Assembly (NCBI GenBank): GCA_026004655.1
Contig: BPJO01000004.1
Location: forward strand, 141,882-205,881
Reading direction: 5' to 3'
Source: Phycisphaerae bacterium
GTDB taxonomy: Bacteria > Planctomycetota > Phycisphaerae > Tepidisphaerales > Tepidisphaeraceae
Length of the DNA stretch: 64,000 nt
Positions 36,346 to 44,918 of this stretch are shown here, piece after piece (position 1 is the stretch's first letter; each line of letters begins with the position of its first letter). Both the position numbers and the translations under genes were made by a program. A model generated the notes under the pieces. That model made no database searches and was not told where the DNA came from. It worked only from the letters and a program-made list of their open reading frames with translations.

Positions 36346-37204
36346 CGCGGTCTCCTTTATATGGTTGTGCAGGTAAAAAACTTTTGAGATAGTCAGTTCT
36401 ATACAACAAGGAAAACTCGAACACGGCCCCGGTCATTGGTACCGATCGATTAACAGCTGCTGATGCAATGCTCGGACTCAGTGGAATATTCCAGGCAACG
36501 TAGACGAAGCGGTTTAATTCTTGAAGGTTAAACGGTCGGAAGCGTTGCAAGCCGATAAAACAAAGCATTTCGAGGGCAGGTTTGCAGGAAACTTTGATTT
36601 GACCGGCTTTATTACTGGCCAGTGCATCAAAAACAAAACCGATGTCAATTCCGGAACCTTGTCCACCCAGATCAGAATCAAAATAAAACGGCAGACCGAT
36701 GTCGTAGACGGATTTCCACAACTCGTTGCCAGAGTTAATCCCTGCAACGCGTATTCCTTTATGCATTGCCTGCGTAATTGTGAGGATTGACTGTTGACCT
36801 GCCCATGTTTTTAACCGCGATCCCCCTGAGTATTTGTCACGGAACCAATCGATACAAAAGGAAACTTGGCCCTTAAGAACGATGGGCAGCTCACGGTGAA
36901 GTTTGTCTAAGTGACCCTTCTCAGATTTCTGTGCAGCGGTGAGATCTTTGCTCTCCAACTTAGAAAACTCTTCTCGGCGAGCAATCTGTTCTGGCGTCAA
37001 GGTATTAGTAATCTCGCTTTCCGAAATCGTTTGAAGGATGAGATCACATGCAGCGTCTGGTGCATTTAAGTGGAAGGAGTCGTGATCAAACCAACCCTCT
37101 GCCCCTGGCCACAGGCGATCAGCAAGCTCCAATAGCCCGCAGCATGCAAAGAATTGGCCGGGGTTGGTCAGGTCTACCGGGATGGTAATATTGGCTTGGC
37201 TCAT
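36338..37204 (-). CDS. csb3: Type I-G (I-U) Csb3, probable large-subunit equivalent
   Basis: Csb3 (GSU0052-like, the Cas8u2 type in older naming) stands where a Cas8 large subunit would be expected. The 288-residue protein opens with ITIPVDLTNPGQFFACCGLLELADRLWPGAEGWFD, a typical Csb3 start, and contains FCIDWFRDKYSGGSRLKTWAGQQSILTI, LPFYFDSDLGGQGSGIDIGFVFDAL, and LEMLCFIGLQRFRPF. It is short for a Cas8, as is known for this family. The start overlaps the upstream cas3 stop in an ATGA. The neighbouring I-G cassette uses Csx17 instead. Confidence 0.87.
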   Translation of the reverse strand: MSQANITIPVDLTNPGQFFACCGLLELADRLWPGAEGWFDHDSFHLNAPDAACDLILQTISESEITNTLTPEQIARREEFSKLESKDLTAAQKSEKGHLDKLHRELPIVLKGQVSFCIDWFRDKYSGGSRLKTWAGQQSILTITQAMHKGIRVAGINSGNELWKSVYDIGLPFYFDSDLGGQGSGIDIGFVFDALASNKAGQIKVSCKPALEMLCFIGLQRFRPFNLQELNRFVYVAWNIPLSPSIASAAVNRSVPMTGAVFEFSLLYRTDYLKSFLPAQPYKGDRDE

Positions 37205-39960
37205 ACGGACGCCTCCTCAGAGAATTCGTTGGAAAGTCCCGGTGCCTCAGGATTGATTCCAGCGGTGTCGGCTGAAGACTGGGAGTAGTCGATCTCCTCT
37301 GGGGTACTAGCCATCGCATCTGCGCAGCGGAGCAGATTCTCCAGCCAGGCCAATCCCCACCAGCCATATTTCCGTTGCAAACGGGCAAACCGACAAATGG
37401 CTTGGGTGTGAATCTCTTCAGATCGGTCTTCAGCATCAGGGTCGAAGGCGCCTTTTGGGAAATGGGGGCGACCCCGTCCGTGGTGGACAGCAATCAGATG
37501 CATCGCCAGATCGAAAACGTCCTGTGAGATGACTTGACCCGTCGGATCGAGCAATTTTCCCTCTTGCATCGCTTGGGTAAACTCTCGCAACGACCCGAAC
37601 TCGTGTCGATAACCGCGGGGGTCTTTTTTCATTTCTGCGCCGGACTTGGCCATCGGTTGATCGGGACGATTAAACCCGGAGGGAAACGTAAGCAGTCGCT
37701 GCCAGCGGTCGCGATTCTTACCATGATCGTGGTAATCGGCGGCTAGTCTTACAGCACATTTGATCTCGTCCGACAACGGCAATGTTTGGAGCATGCTGTC
37801 CACGGTTTGACGAACCTTGCTCACATGATCGTTCAGGGTTTGTGGTTCTAACCCGACCTCTTCTCGCTCTGCCTGTGGAACGTAGCTGACCAGCTTGATC
37901 GTTTGATCCTCAGTCGATTCAAGTATGAGGGTAAAGCGGGCTGATCTTTGTGGTTTTGCGCCGTCCGGAGTAAGCGGCGTGCTTTCGGATTCACCATCTT
38001 CGTTGGTCTTGATCGTTTCGCGATAACGTCCAGACACATCCGCAACATCGGGGGCTTGTTTCGATTGATCTGTCAGTTCGTTTTGCTCGGCATTTGAGAT
38101 GTTCGGGGCATTGGCGTCGAGGAATCCCTCGCCACGTTCGATCCCGCCAAAGGACGCAGGCAGGACCAGTTCGGCGTACCGGATCGGGCCATCGGACGCT
38201 TTCCAATTTTTATCCGTGATCAAGCCAATAAATTTTTCGACGGTCATCAACTGAAGCCCTGCACGATCGAGCACCACAGCAGCCTGCCGAAGTTTTTCGA
38301 GCTGATCCGGTGCGAGTGTTTTCTGTAATTTCTGCCATCGCTCAACGAGCACTTCGGCGACACGATCAGATCGATTCGAAAGGGTTTCGCGTGTGAGGAT
38401 TCGGTGTGCGTCAAACCATTCTTCCACGTCTTCCAGTTCCAGATCGGCGAATCCGGGCAGATCGAGTTCTGCTCGCCAGGCGACGGTGGTTTGGGGCAAT
38501 TCGTCTTGAACTCCTCGCAACCAGGGTCCGACTTCGGGTCGGCCGGGCATCGGTTCGACGATGCTGGTCATGCTCCAGTTGTCAAGCAAAATGTCGGTCA
38601 GTTCCGAGATATCTGGTTGTGGGGAACAGGCAAAGGTGTAGGTGTCTTTCCAATCTGCGTTTTTCAGTGTTGCGATGCTCTCTGGGCTCAGCGATATACC
38701 TTCGGTCAGAAGTGAGACGCATTTCGCGACTGCTTTATCGACATCCGTCTTTTCGGAAAATGTTTTGGGTTTGATAAGAATGATTTTTGCTTCGCCATCG
38801 CCGCGGCGATTCACCCGACCGAGTCGCTGGATGAATGAGTCGAGGGTGGTTGCGTCGCAGACCATGTGGTCAGCATTCAGATCGATTCCGACTTCACCGG
38901 CACTGGTAGAGACGAGGAAGACGGGTTGGTTGTCTTTATCTCCGGGCTTTTCACTCCCGTCCAGGAAACGTTGGAATACAGATTTCGTGATGAGTTCGTC
39001 TCGTTCGAGACCCCGCATCGTACCGGTGAGGACTTCAACGGAGCTGGCGTACGGTCCGGGATTCTTCCCACGAGATTCATGTTGCTTGATTATCTCGGAG
39101 ATCTTGATGGCATCTTCTGGTTTTCGGACGAAAACAACGATACGTTTGCCTTTCAGATCGGCGTCTTTGGCCAGCTGAATAGCTTCACGGGCAAGTTTTT
39201 CGCTCAACTTTTCCTTTTCTCCGAGTTCTATGATCCTCGAGAGTGTCTTTTTGGCCACAAAGCATTTTCGGGTGATTTTATCGTTGAGATCTTCTTCTTC
39301 GAGAATGAACTGGGACGGATCGTCGTTCGAGGTCGTTGCCGACATGCGGATGACACGCATCGGTTTTATGCCTGTTACGCTGCCATACCTGGGTGTGTGT
39401 GTTTGAAAGGTTTCGATCGAGTTCAGGAGCTTCTCAAACGGTTTGGAGAGGTGGGCTTCATCGAGTACCAGTAGTGAATCCATACCGAGCAGGCCGGCTT
39501 CGAGCGGTCGGCGTTTGTAGCTGGATCGGTAGCCAGAAAACAGCAGGGCAGAACCGATCAGATCGACCGTTCCGATAATGATAGCGGATTGGGTGGGGTT
39601 GCGGGACCACTCGCGGTTGTCGGCGCGTTCGCCGCGAAGAGTCGAAACGGCCAGATTCGTATCCGTCTTGAACACGGATTTGACTCCGTCTTTCAACTTG
39701 ATTGCTAGATCGGTGGCTTGATCGACCACGGTTCGACGATCAACAACGTAGATCAGACGGGTGGGTATCTTTTCCGGGTGCATGATACGTGCGATCAACC
39801 AGATCGCCATGATCATGGTTTTGCCCAGGCCAGTTGGCAGATCGATCACGCGCGGAAGTTCGGACAGAAAATACTTATGATACAATCGTTTTTGCCAGCA
39901 TTGTGGCTGGAAGCCGGTCAGCTTTTCGAACAAGGATTCGAAAGAATCGGATTCAAGCAT
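37201..39960 (-). CDS. cas3: Cas3 helicase-nuclease (GSU0051 type, C-terminal HD), Csb3 cassette
   Basis: Cas3 unwinds and degrades target DNA after the I-G complex binds. The 919-residue protein has a superfamily 2 helicase first: Walker A PTGLGKT at residues 42-48, LVLDEAHLSKP, IRMSATTS, VFVRKPEDA, STSAGEVGIDLNADHMV, and FIQRLGRVNRRGDGEA. The HD nuclease follows at the C terminus with DYHDHGKNRDRW (His744-Asp745), HEFGSLREF and LIAVHHGRGRP. HD after the helicase is the arrangement known for I-G Cas3. The ATG at 39960 is chosen because GGGAG lies ten bases upstream; a TTG at 40005 could extend it. Confidence 0.93.
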   Translation of the reverse strand: MLESDSFESLFEKLTGFQPQCWQKRLYHKYFLSELPRVIDLPTGLGKTMIMAIWLIARIMHPEKIPTRLIYVVDRRTVVDQATDLAIKLKDGVKSVFKTDTNLAVSTLRGERADNREWSRNPTQSAIIIGTVDLIGSALLFSGYRSSYKRRPLEAGLLGMDSLLVLDEAHLSKPFEKLLNSIETFQTHTPRYGSVTGIKPMRVIRMSATTSNDDPSQFILEEEDLNDKITRKCFVAKKTLSRIIELGEKEKLSEKLAREAIQLAKDADLKGKRIVVFVRKPEDAIKISEIIKQHESRGKNPGPYASSVEVLTGTMRGLERDELITKSVFQRFLDGSEKPGDKDNQPVFLVSTSAGEVGIDLNADHMVCDATTLDSFIQRLGRVNRRGDGEAKIILIKPKTFSEKTDVDKAVAKCVSLLTEGISLSPESIATLKNADWKDTYTFACSPQPDISELTDILLDNWSMTSIVEPMPGRPEVGPWLRGVQDELPQTTVAWRAELDLPGFADLELEDVEEWFDAHRILTRETLSNRSDRVAEVLVERWQKLQKTLAPDQLEKLRQAAVVLDRAGLQLMTVEKFIGLITDKNWKASDGPIRYAELVLPASFGGIERGEGFLDANAPNISNAEQNELTDQSKQAPDVADVSGRYRETIKTNEDGESESTPLTPDGAKPQRSARFTLILESTEDQTIKLVSYVPQAEREEVGLEPQTLNDHVSKVRQTVDSMLQTLPLSDEIKCAVRLAADYHDHGKNRDRWQRLLTFPSGFNRPDQPMAKSGAEMKKDPRGYRHEFGSLREFTQAMQEGKLLDPTGQVISQDVFDLAMHLIAVHHGRGRPHFPKGAFDPDAEDRSEEIHTQAICRFARLQRKYGWWGLAWLENLLRCADAMASTPEEIDYSQSSADTAGINPEAPGLSNEFSEEASV

Positions 39961-40007
39961 GTCGATGGTTCTCCCACGTCTGCTGGTGAGGTCCTTTCCG
40001 TTCAATT

Positions 40008-41642
40008 TCAGATCCTTGCATTATCTGGCGTGTAAGAAGCATTGTTGGTTACAGCTCTCATGAGTCCCAAACCAAAATGCGATGCATAACCGAGGCAGAT
40101 TGGTCCGGAAATCGGTTGATCAAACCGGAGTCGGAGTCCGTAGCCAGCGTCCACCTTGGGAGGATCTCCACCATGAACTCGGCGGCGAACGAAATGACGC
40201 AGTGAGCGGGTTAATTCCTGATCGATCTCGACTCGGGTGGCTCGCGGCAGCCCCCGAGAAGCGAGTTCGGCTTGTACTTGGCCCTCAAGGGTATCTTTGC
40301 CTCTGGCTTTGAGGAACCGTGGCGGAACGAAGGGCGTGATACTCTCCCAGACCTTCGTACCTTTGTTCGCATCTTTAGAAACGCCGATTATCTGTTCAAT
40401 CGATTCTCTGAACTTGTCCGGCAAGTGATACAAGTCTTTGAACTCGCCAAGGCCCACCAAGGCTAACTGCAAATCGCCCACACCGCCTTTGGTCCAGGTT
40501 CGCCGCAAGGTGCGGATGGCTCGTTGAGCCGCATCGCGAAGGCCCATCGCCGCATAAATGATGATGTGATCGAGTCGGCCATCGCCATCGAGGTCAACCG
40601 GAATCGTGTGGGCGTGTTTGTGGTGGTCGTGAAGCGGTTGACCCAATTCGTCTTTCCCGGTCAGTTCCGGGCAGTTCACGCGCTGGTCATTGCCCAGACG
40701 ACCGATGATCGCTCGATGGAATAACTCGGCCTGCGGTAGCGTTCGGGTCACCGGAGGCAACGCCGAGCGATTGCCGCTGGGCGTCGTGATGGCCAGAAGC
40801 ATCATCGAGACCGGACGGGAAGGCACCGGCCGACGCCTGGTCGGAACCCCAACCTGCAACGCGTCACTCCGACGCCAGTACAGAACGCGTTGCGAACCGG
40901 GGGGCTGCGACCAGCCGTGGCCTTTCCACCAGGCCGTATCCTTGGTCAGGCAGGCAATCAAATCGGGCGGATAAGGCTCGATGGCTTTCCCCCGATCTTT
41001 AAGCAATTTGGCGATCGGCTTCTTCTTTCCTTCGGGGAGCGGATAGGGTGCGAGCGCCGCTTCCGCTTGCTGTTTCTGCCAAGTCCCATAATCAGCCGGT
41101 GGAATGGCGGCCATCAGCGACACTTGCTCCCATCCCGGACCGCGATGCTCTCCGTCCTGACACGGAACGGCGTTCCACTCGGCCAGTTCATCCGTCATTT
41201 CCGCTTCGACCCAACTCTCGCTGCGGCCCAGATACCCCAGTGCGGCAACCAACGTGCGGAGAAGTTCGGTTTCCTCGGCATCGATTTCGCACGGCCAGTG
41301 AATCAGCAATACATCCTCACCGACATTGGCCCAGGTATCGAAGACGAGCGTTGTCTTCTCCCGACCTTTATCCAAGGTTCCAATCGGCATGAAGTGCCGA
41401 CTGTGGGCAGCGCTGGCATCGGGCAGATGATATTTCGGCAGCACGGCCGCCAGCTTGTCGATCAATCGCCGGGCGACGGGTGGCACCTCGAGCCAGCCTT
41501 GACTGGAGAAGCCACAAGCGATCAGCGCACGCAGCAGTCGCCACGGACTAGGCGGCCATTCGATGAGCCCTTCGTTGACATGGTGTCCCCAGGGTGTGGC
41601 ATGGTAACGCCCACCGGGGAACCGCAGTGTGATCGTTGGCAT
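40008..41642 (-). CDS. csb2: Type I-G (I-U) Csb2, Cas5-Cas6 fusion (Csx17 cassette)
   Basis: This is the second Csb2 in the window, 544 residues. It has the classic start TITLRFPGGRYHATPWGHHVNEG and EWPPSPWRLLRALIACGF, then DASAAHSRHFMPIG, WVEAEM, LLAITTPSGNRSALPPVTRTL, HDHHKHAHTIPVDLDGDGRLDHIIIYA in the Cas6-like part, and the C-terminal GPICLGYASHFGLGLM loop. The HDHHKHAH stretch is rich in His that may serve in cleavage. It ends 48 bases before the start of the next cas3, so the two I-G cassettes are placed head to tail without a clear promoter gap. Confidence 0.92.
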   Translation of the reverse strand: MPTITLRFPGGRYHATPWGHHVNEGLIEWPPSPWRLLRALIACGFSSQGWLEVPPVARRLIDKLAAVLPKYHLPDASAAHSRHFMPIGTLDKGREKTTLVFDTWANVGEDVLLIHWPCEIDAEETELLRTLVAALGYLGRSESWVEAEMTDELAEWNAVPCQDGEHRGPGWEQVSLMAAIPPADYGTWQKQQAEAALAPYPLPEGKKKPIAKLLKDRGKAIEPYPPDLIACLTKDTAWWKGHGWSQPPGSQRVLYWRRSDALQVGVPTRRRPVPSRPVSMMLLAITTPSGNRSALPPVTRTLPQAELFHRAIIGRLGNDQRVNCPELTGKDELGQPLHDHHKHAHTIPVDLDGDGRLDHIIIYAAMGLRDAAQRAIRTLRRTWTKGGVGDLQLALVGLGEFKDLYHLPDKFRESIEQIIGVSKDANKGTKVWESITPFVPPRFLKARGKDTLEGQVQAELASRGLPRATRVEIDQELTRSLRHFVRRRVHGGDPPKVDAGYGLRLRFDQPISGPICLGYASHFGLGLMRAVTNNASYTPDNARI

Positions 41643-41653
41643 CGTGGGTTCCT

Positions 41654-42679
41654 TTATTCGTCGGTTTCGCTGTCCGATTCTTCGTCATCGGCGGAATCGT
41701 CGTCGTCTTTCTTCTTCTTGTCCTTAGTCTTTGTGAGGTCGTCCTCGAAGGTGACGGGGGTATGCTTCATCAGGCCTTTGCATTCGGCGATGGCCTCTCT
41801 GACCGCCGATTCGAGGTCGCCCAGTGAAGGCAATTTAAAACCAGCGGGGCGAGTCGCGACTAGATTGTCCCGATCGACCGGTTCTAGATCACACGCGGTC
41901 CGCAAACGCAGGTCGCCGTCGAGGAGTTTCCGCACCCGGTACAGCGCGAGCAGGATCAGCAGTCGCTCGACTTTGTCTCCGAGGCCGTAGCCGCGAATCT
42001 GGGCTAGGTCGAGGTTGATATGGCAATCGATCCGATCCGCGACGTATTCATCTCGTGCGAAGGGGACGTTGCCGAAACCTTCTTTGGAGGTTTTGCCTTC
42101 GTCCTTCGTGGCCTTGACACGATCAATCTTAACGCCGCCGGATGGTGCGACTTGTATGCCTGATGCTTCAATGAAGGCCGACAGTGCCCGAGCGATGCGA
42201 AGTCTGCCGTCAATTGATTCTAGAAATACGCCATGGATCAGACAGCCAACATCGTATTTCAGAAGCGCCTCGATGAACTTCTTCCTGTCAACAGGCTCTT
42301 CTTTGCTCGCTCCGATCGCTTCAGGAAGTGTCTTCGTGTAGAACTCGCCTTGCGACCGCTCGATGTACACGCTGTTCAGCCGATGAGCTTCCAGCATCGA
42401 ATCGGTCAGGAAGGCTCCCTTGCGGGTGACGGTCACGTGGCTGATGCCGTCCAGCGCAGTGACGGGCTTGTTCGTCGCAGCATCCCAGCAGGTCGCTTCG
42501 AGTCGATTGGCCATGCTCTGGGCACTTTCGACGAGGAGCTTCGGACCGTCTTTGGTCTGGTAGGTCGCGGCGCCGAGACTGGGAAAGCCAGTCGGTTGGA
42601 AACGATCGCCTTGCAGCGGTTTGAGGGGCACCGTCAGCAGGAGGCGATTCACAGTGTCGAGGGAGCTGAGATCAAGCAT
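41654..42679 (-). CDS. csb1: Type I-G (I-U) Csb1, Cas7 backbone (Csx17 cassette)
   Basis: The 341-residue Cas7-type protein matches Csb1 in DTVNRLLLTVPLKPLQGDRFQPTGF, VESAQSMANRLEATCWD, SHVTVTRKGAFLTDSMLEAHRLNSVYI, YDVGCLIHGVFLESIDGRLRIARALSAFIEASGI, and FGNVPFARDEYVADRIDCHINLDLAQIRGYGL. The end is a low-complexity Lys/Asp/Glu/Ser tail (about the last 30 residues). The start overlaps the csx17 stop. It differs clearly from the other Csb1 in length and sequence. Confidence 0.9.
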   Translation of the reverse strand: MLDLSSLDTVNRLLLTVPLKPLQGDRFQPTGFPSLGAATYQTKDGPKLLVESAQSMANRLEATCWDAATNKPVTALDGISHVTVTRKGAFLTDSMLEAHRLNSVYIERSQGEFYTKTLPEAIGASKEEPVDRKKFIEALLKYDVGCLIHGVFLESIDGRLRIARALSAFIEASGIQVAPSGGVKIDRVKATKDEGKTSKEGFGNVPFARDEYVADRIDCHINLDLAQIRGYGLGDKVERLLILLALYRVRKLLDGDLRLRTACDLEPVDRDNLVATRPAGFKLPSLGDLESAVREAIAECKGLMKHTPVTFEDDLTKTKDKKKKDDDDSADDEESDSETDE

Positions 42680-44918
42680 GGAGTAATCCTTTCTTTGAGG
42701 GGTCAAGAAGTTTCATAGCGGTTTCTGCAATTTGTTGATGAATGGGGAAGGCCAGAGCGGCGGCCCAGCGGCGGGCTGTTTCGGGGTCCGTGGTGCCGGC
42801 ATACATCGGCGGGCGGATGCCGACCGATCGCAACCGTTGCCGGGCAATTTCGATCGCTCGTGCGGCATCGCCGGCGATCAGTAAGCGCACGATGCGTTCA
42901 TCGGCCGGAATGTCGTGCACGTCGTCGATGGCAAACGGCAGGCAACACAACCGCACCGCCAGCCAGCATTCGTCCGGCATTTCGTTGGATTCGCGACTTC
43001 GTGGTAGATGCTCGCGTGACCACTGGTCCCACTTGATGGTCATGAAGGCGCGGGCTAGGCCGAACAGCCGATCGAGATCGATGGCCCCGCTGAGAAATTG
43101 GGCCAGATCGTCGAGCCTGGCCCCGCACCCCGCCGCGGCCACCAACCGGGAGCGACGTTGACCCCGCTGGGCCGCTTCGATCAGACGACGCTCGACGATC
43201 GCAGCCAGATCGCGCAGCGGATCACGACCGGAAACAACGACACGCGGATCATTAACCAATCGCTTCTCAGCCGTCTGGAATCGCCTCGCCCCCGGCTCCA
43301 GGGGCAAGAGATGGTGACGAATCGGGTCGCTCGGTTTCTTCTCGAAGTAACTGGCCGCGGCACTGCCCAAAGCCAAGGCGAGGCGGAACTCCGCCGATTG
43401 ATCTGCCACTGCCGAAACCCAGTCGGGTCGGAGAGCGGGGATCGGTCCAGCGTCGATGCCAGTACCGCTGGCCTGGAGGGATTCGATCTCGGCCGCGGCC
43501 AGGAGGATGGCCTGCCAGCGCTCGGGTGTGTGGTCATGCGTCAACGCGGCGAAGACAGCATCCGCGAGGCGACGCTCGGCGTGAACCAGCCGGGCCGGGG
43601 CGTTCTCGCCCCGGCTTAGGCGTTGCAGCCGATCCATCCAGGCGGCCAGATCATCAATCAGGTAAGCGCGAGGATGATGACGAACTTGAACTCGGCCCAG
43701 CGGCACGGCGAGAGTGGACTGACCTTTACGTTCCAGGTAGCCGTACCGCACGAAGGCTTCGACTCCGCGAGCTACACCCAGCCGGCTGATCGCACGGGTG
43801 GCGTCAATGGGACGTGCTGCAGTCTCTCTGGCCAGTTGCATACGACCCTCGCCGAGCAGGCTCTGCAATTCTGAAAGCAGCAATGGTTGCGACCAAAGAG
43901 GCATCCATTGTTCGCCACGCTGGGCATCTTCCGATCCTGTTGAGGCGAATCCTGCTGCGTGTGCGTGAACTGCGAAAGGTGCACTGGCACGAGCCATCGC
44001 GTTGGGATCAAGGGTTCGCGTCGCTCGTGACGAGAAGAGCACGGCCCCTTCCAACAGGAATATGTAATCCCAAGGGTTTAGATGAGTGTCATGCTGCGAC
44101 CCAGTGCCCGTGGTGATATTCGCCCCACCAGCTCCTGTCGGGAAGAATTGACCGACCTTTCCTGCCGCTTTGGACAAGTATCCGGTTGAGTGCTCGGCAA
44201 ACAATGCGTTCCGGAGAAGGGCTGCATTAAGTTTCGTATCCTTTGGAATCAAGACGAGGCTCAGATTTTCAAAGAATCTCCCTGTGTAGTCGATGCCGCC
44301 ATCGTTGCCGCCGCTACCCCACATCCACGGATACTTGATCTTTTCTTCCGCCTCCACAAGCGCACTTCGGTAGAACGGTGTCGAGCGTGAGAAACGGACC
44401 AGCACCTGTTGAACCTGTGCTTTGCCGGAATCGTCTTTCGGAATCACGGAGAGAACTGGACCATTACCATGAGGGATAATTAGCAACTTTTCGAGTTGCT
44501 TTTTCTCCAGCGTGGAGACGTCAACGCGGCGGCAATACTTGGGAAGAACTTGCCGAATCTCGTCCACAGCCGCTTGTAGAGCCTGGACACGAGGCCCCCC
44601 CTTTGCAAGCAACTCATCAAGTGCAGCTGCATTCTTGCTATTTCGGAGTTTCTTCTTCTTAGCATCCCAGGTGCGGTAGAACCCACTACCGGCGTTCCAC
44701 GGCGCAATTAGTGGCGTTGGTTCGTACTTCTCCAGGAAGAACGTTTCCAGGTCCTGCTTGGAGAGCTTGGTCAGCAGGCAGAAGCGTTCGCCGTCCCACC
44801 AGCCGCGGGCTTGGGGGTCGGCCTGCTCGCCGACGAGCCGCAGAATGCCCAAGGCCTTCAGGTAGTTCGCCAGGGGTGCCGGGGCGCAGCCCTTCACGAT
44901 GTGCAAGTGCATGGTCAT
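42672..44918 (-). CDS. csx17: Type I-G (I-U) large subunit Csx17
   Basis: Csx17 (Cas8u1 type in older naming) is the large-subunit candidate of this I-G variant. The 748-residue protein starts with HLHIVKGCAPAPLANYLKALGILRLVGEQAD, the usual family start, followed by ARGWWDGERFCLLTKL, PWNAGSGFY, the GGNDGGIDYTGRFFENL block, and NPWDYIFLLEGAVLFSSRATRTL. The C-terminal half has ARGVEAFVRYGYLERKGQSTLAVPLGRV and a mostly helical end. The start overlaps the cas3 stop in an ATGA; the long upstream extension of the open frame is not needed. Together with csb1, csb2 and cas3 it forms a complete interference set. Confidence 0.92.
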   Translation of the reverse strand: MTMHLHIVKGCAPAPLANYLKALGILRLVGEQADPQARGWWDGERFCLLTKLSKQDLETFFLEKYEPTPLIAPWNAGSGFYRTWDAKKKKLRNSKNAAALDELLAKGGPRVQALQAAVDEIRQVLPKYCRRVDVSTLEKKQLEKLLIIPHGNGPVLSVIPKDDSGKAQVQQVLVRFSRSTPFYRSALVEAEEKIKYPWMWGSGGNDGGIDYTGRFFENLSLVLIPKDTKLNAALLRNALFAEHSTGYLSKAAGKVGQFFPTGAGGANITTGTGSQHDTHLNPWDYIFLLEGAVLFSSRATRTLDPNAMARASAPFAVHAHAAGFASTGSEDAQRGEQWMPLWSQPLLLSELQSLLGEGRMQLARETAARPIDATRAISRLGVARGVEAFVRYGYLERKGQSTLAVPLGRVQVRHHPRAYLIDDLAAWMDRLQRLSRGENAPARLVHAERRLADAVFAALTHDHTPERWQAILLAAAEIESLQASGTGIDAGPIPALRPDWVSAVADQSAEFRLALALGSAAASYFEKKPSDPIRHHLLPLEPGARRFQTAEKRLVNDPRVVVSGRDPLRDLAAIVERRLIEAAQRGQRRSRLVAAAGCGARLDDLAQFLSGAIDLDRLFGLARAFMTIKWDQWSREHLPRSRESNEMPDECWLAVRLCCLPFAIDDVHDIPADERIVRLLIAGDAARAIEIARQRLRSVGIRPPMYAGTTDPETARRWAAALAFPIHQQIAETAMKLLDPSKKGLLHA

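Noticed and set aside
40890..41990. A 366-codon open frame on the plus strand across csb2 and csb1
   Set aside because: It spans the boundary of two clear minus-strand genes and ends in Ser/Arg-rich nonsense; not a gene.
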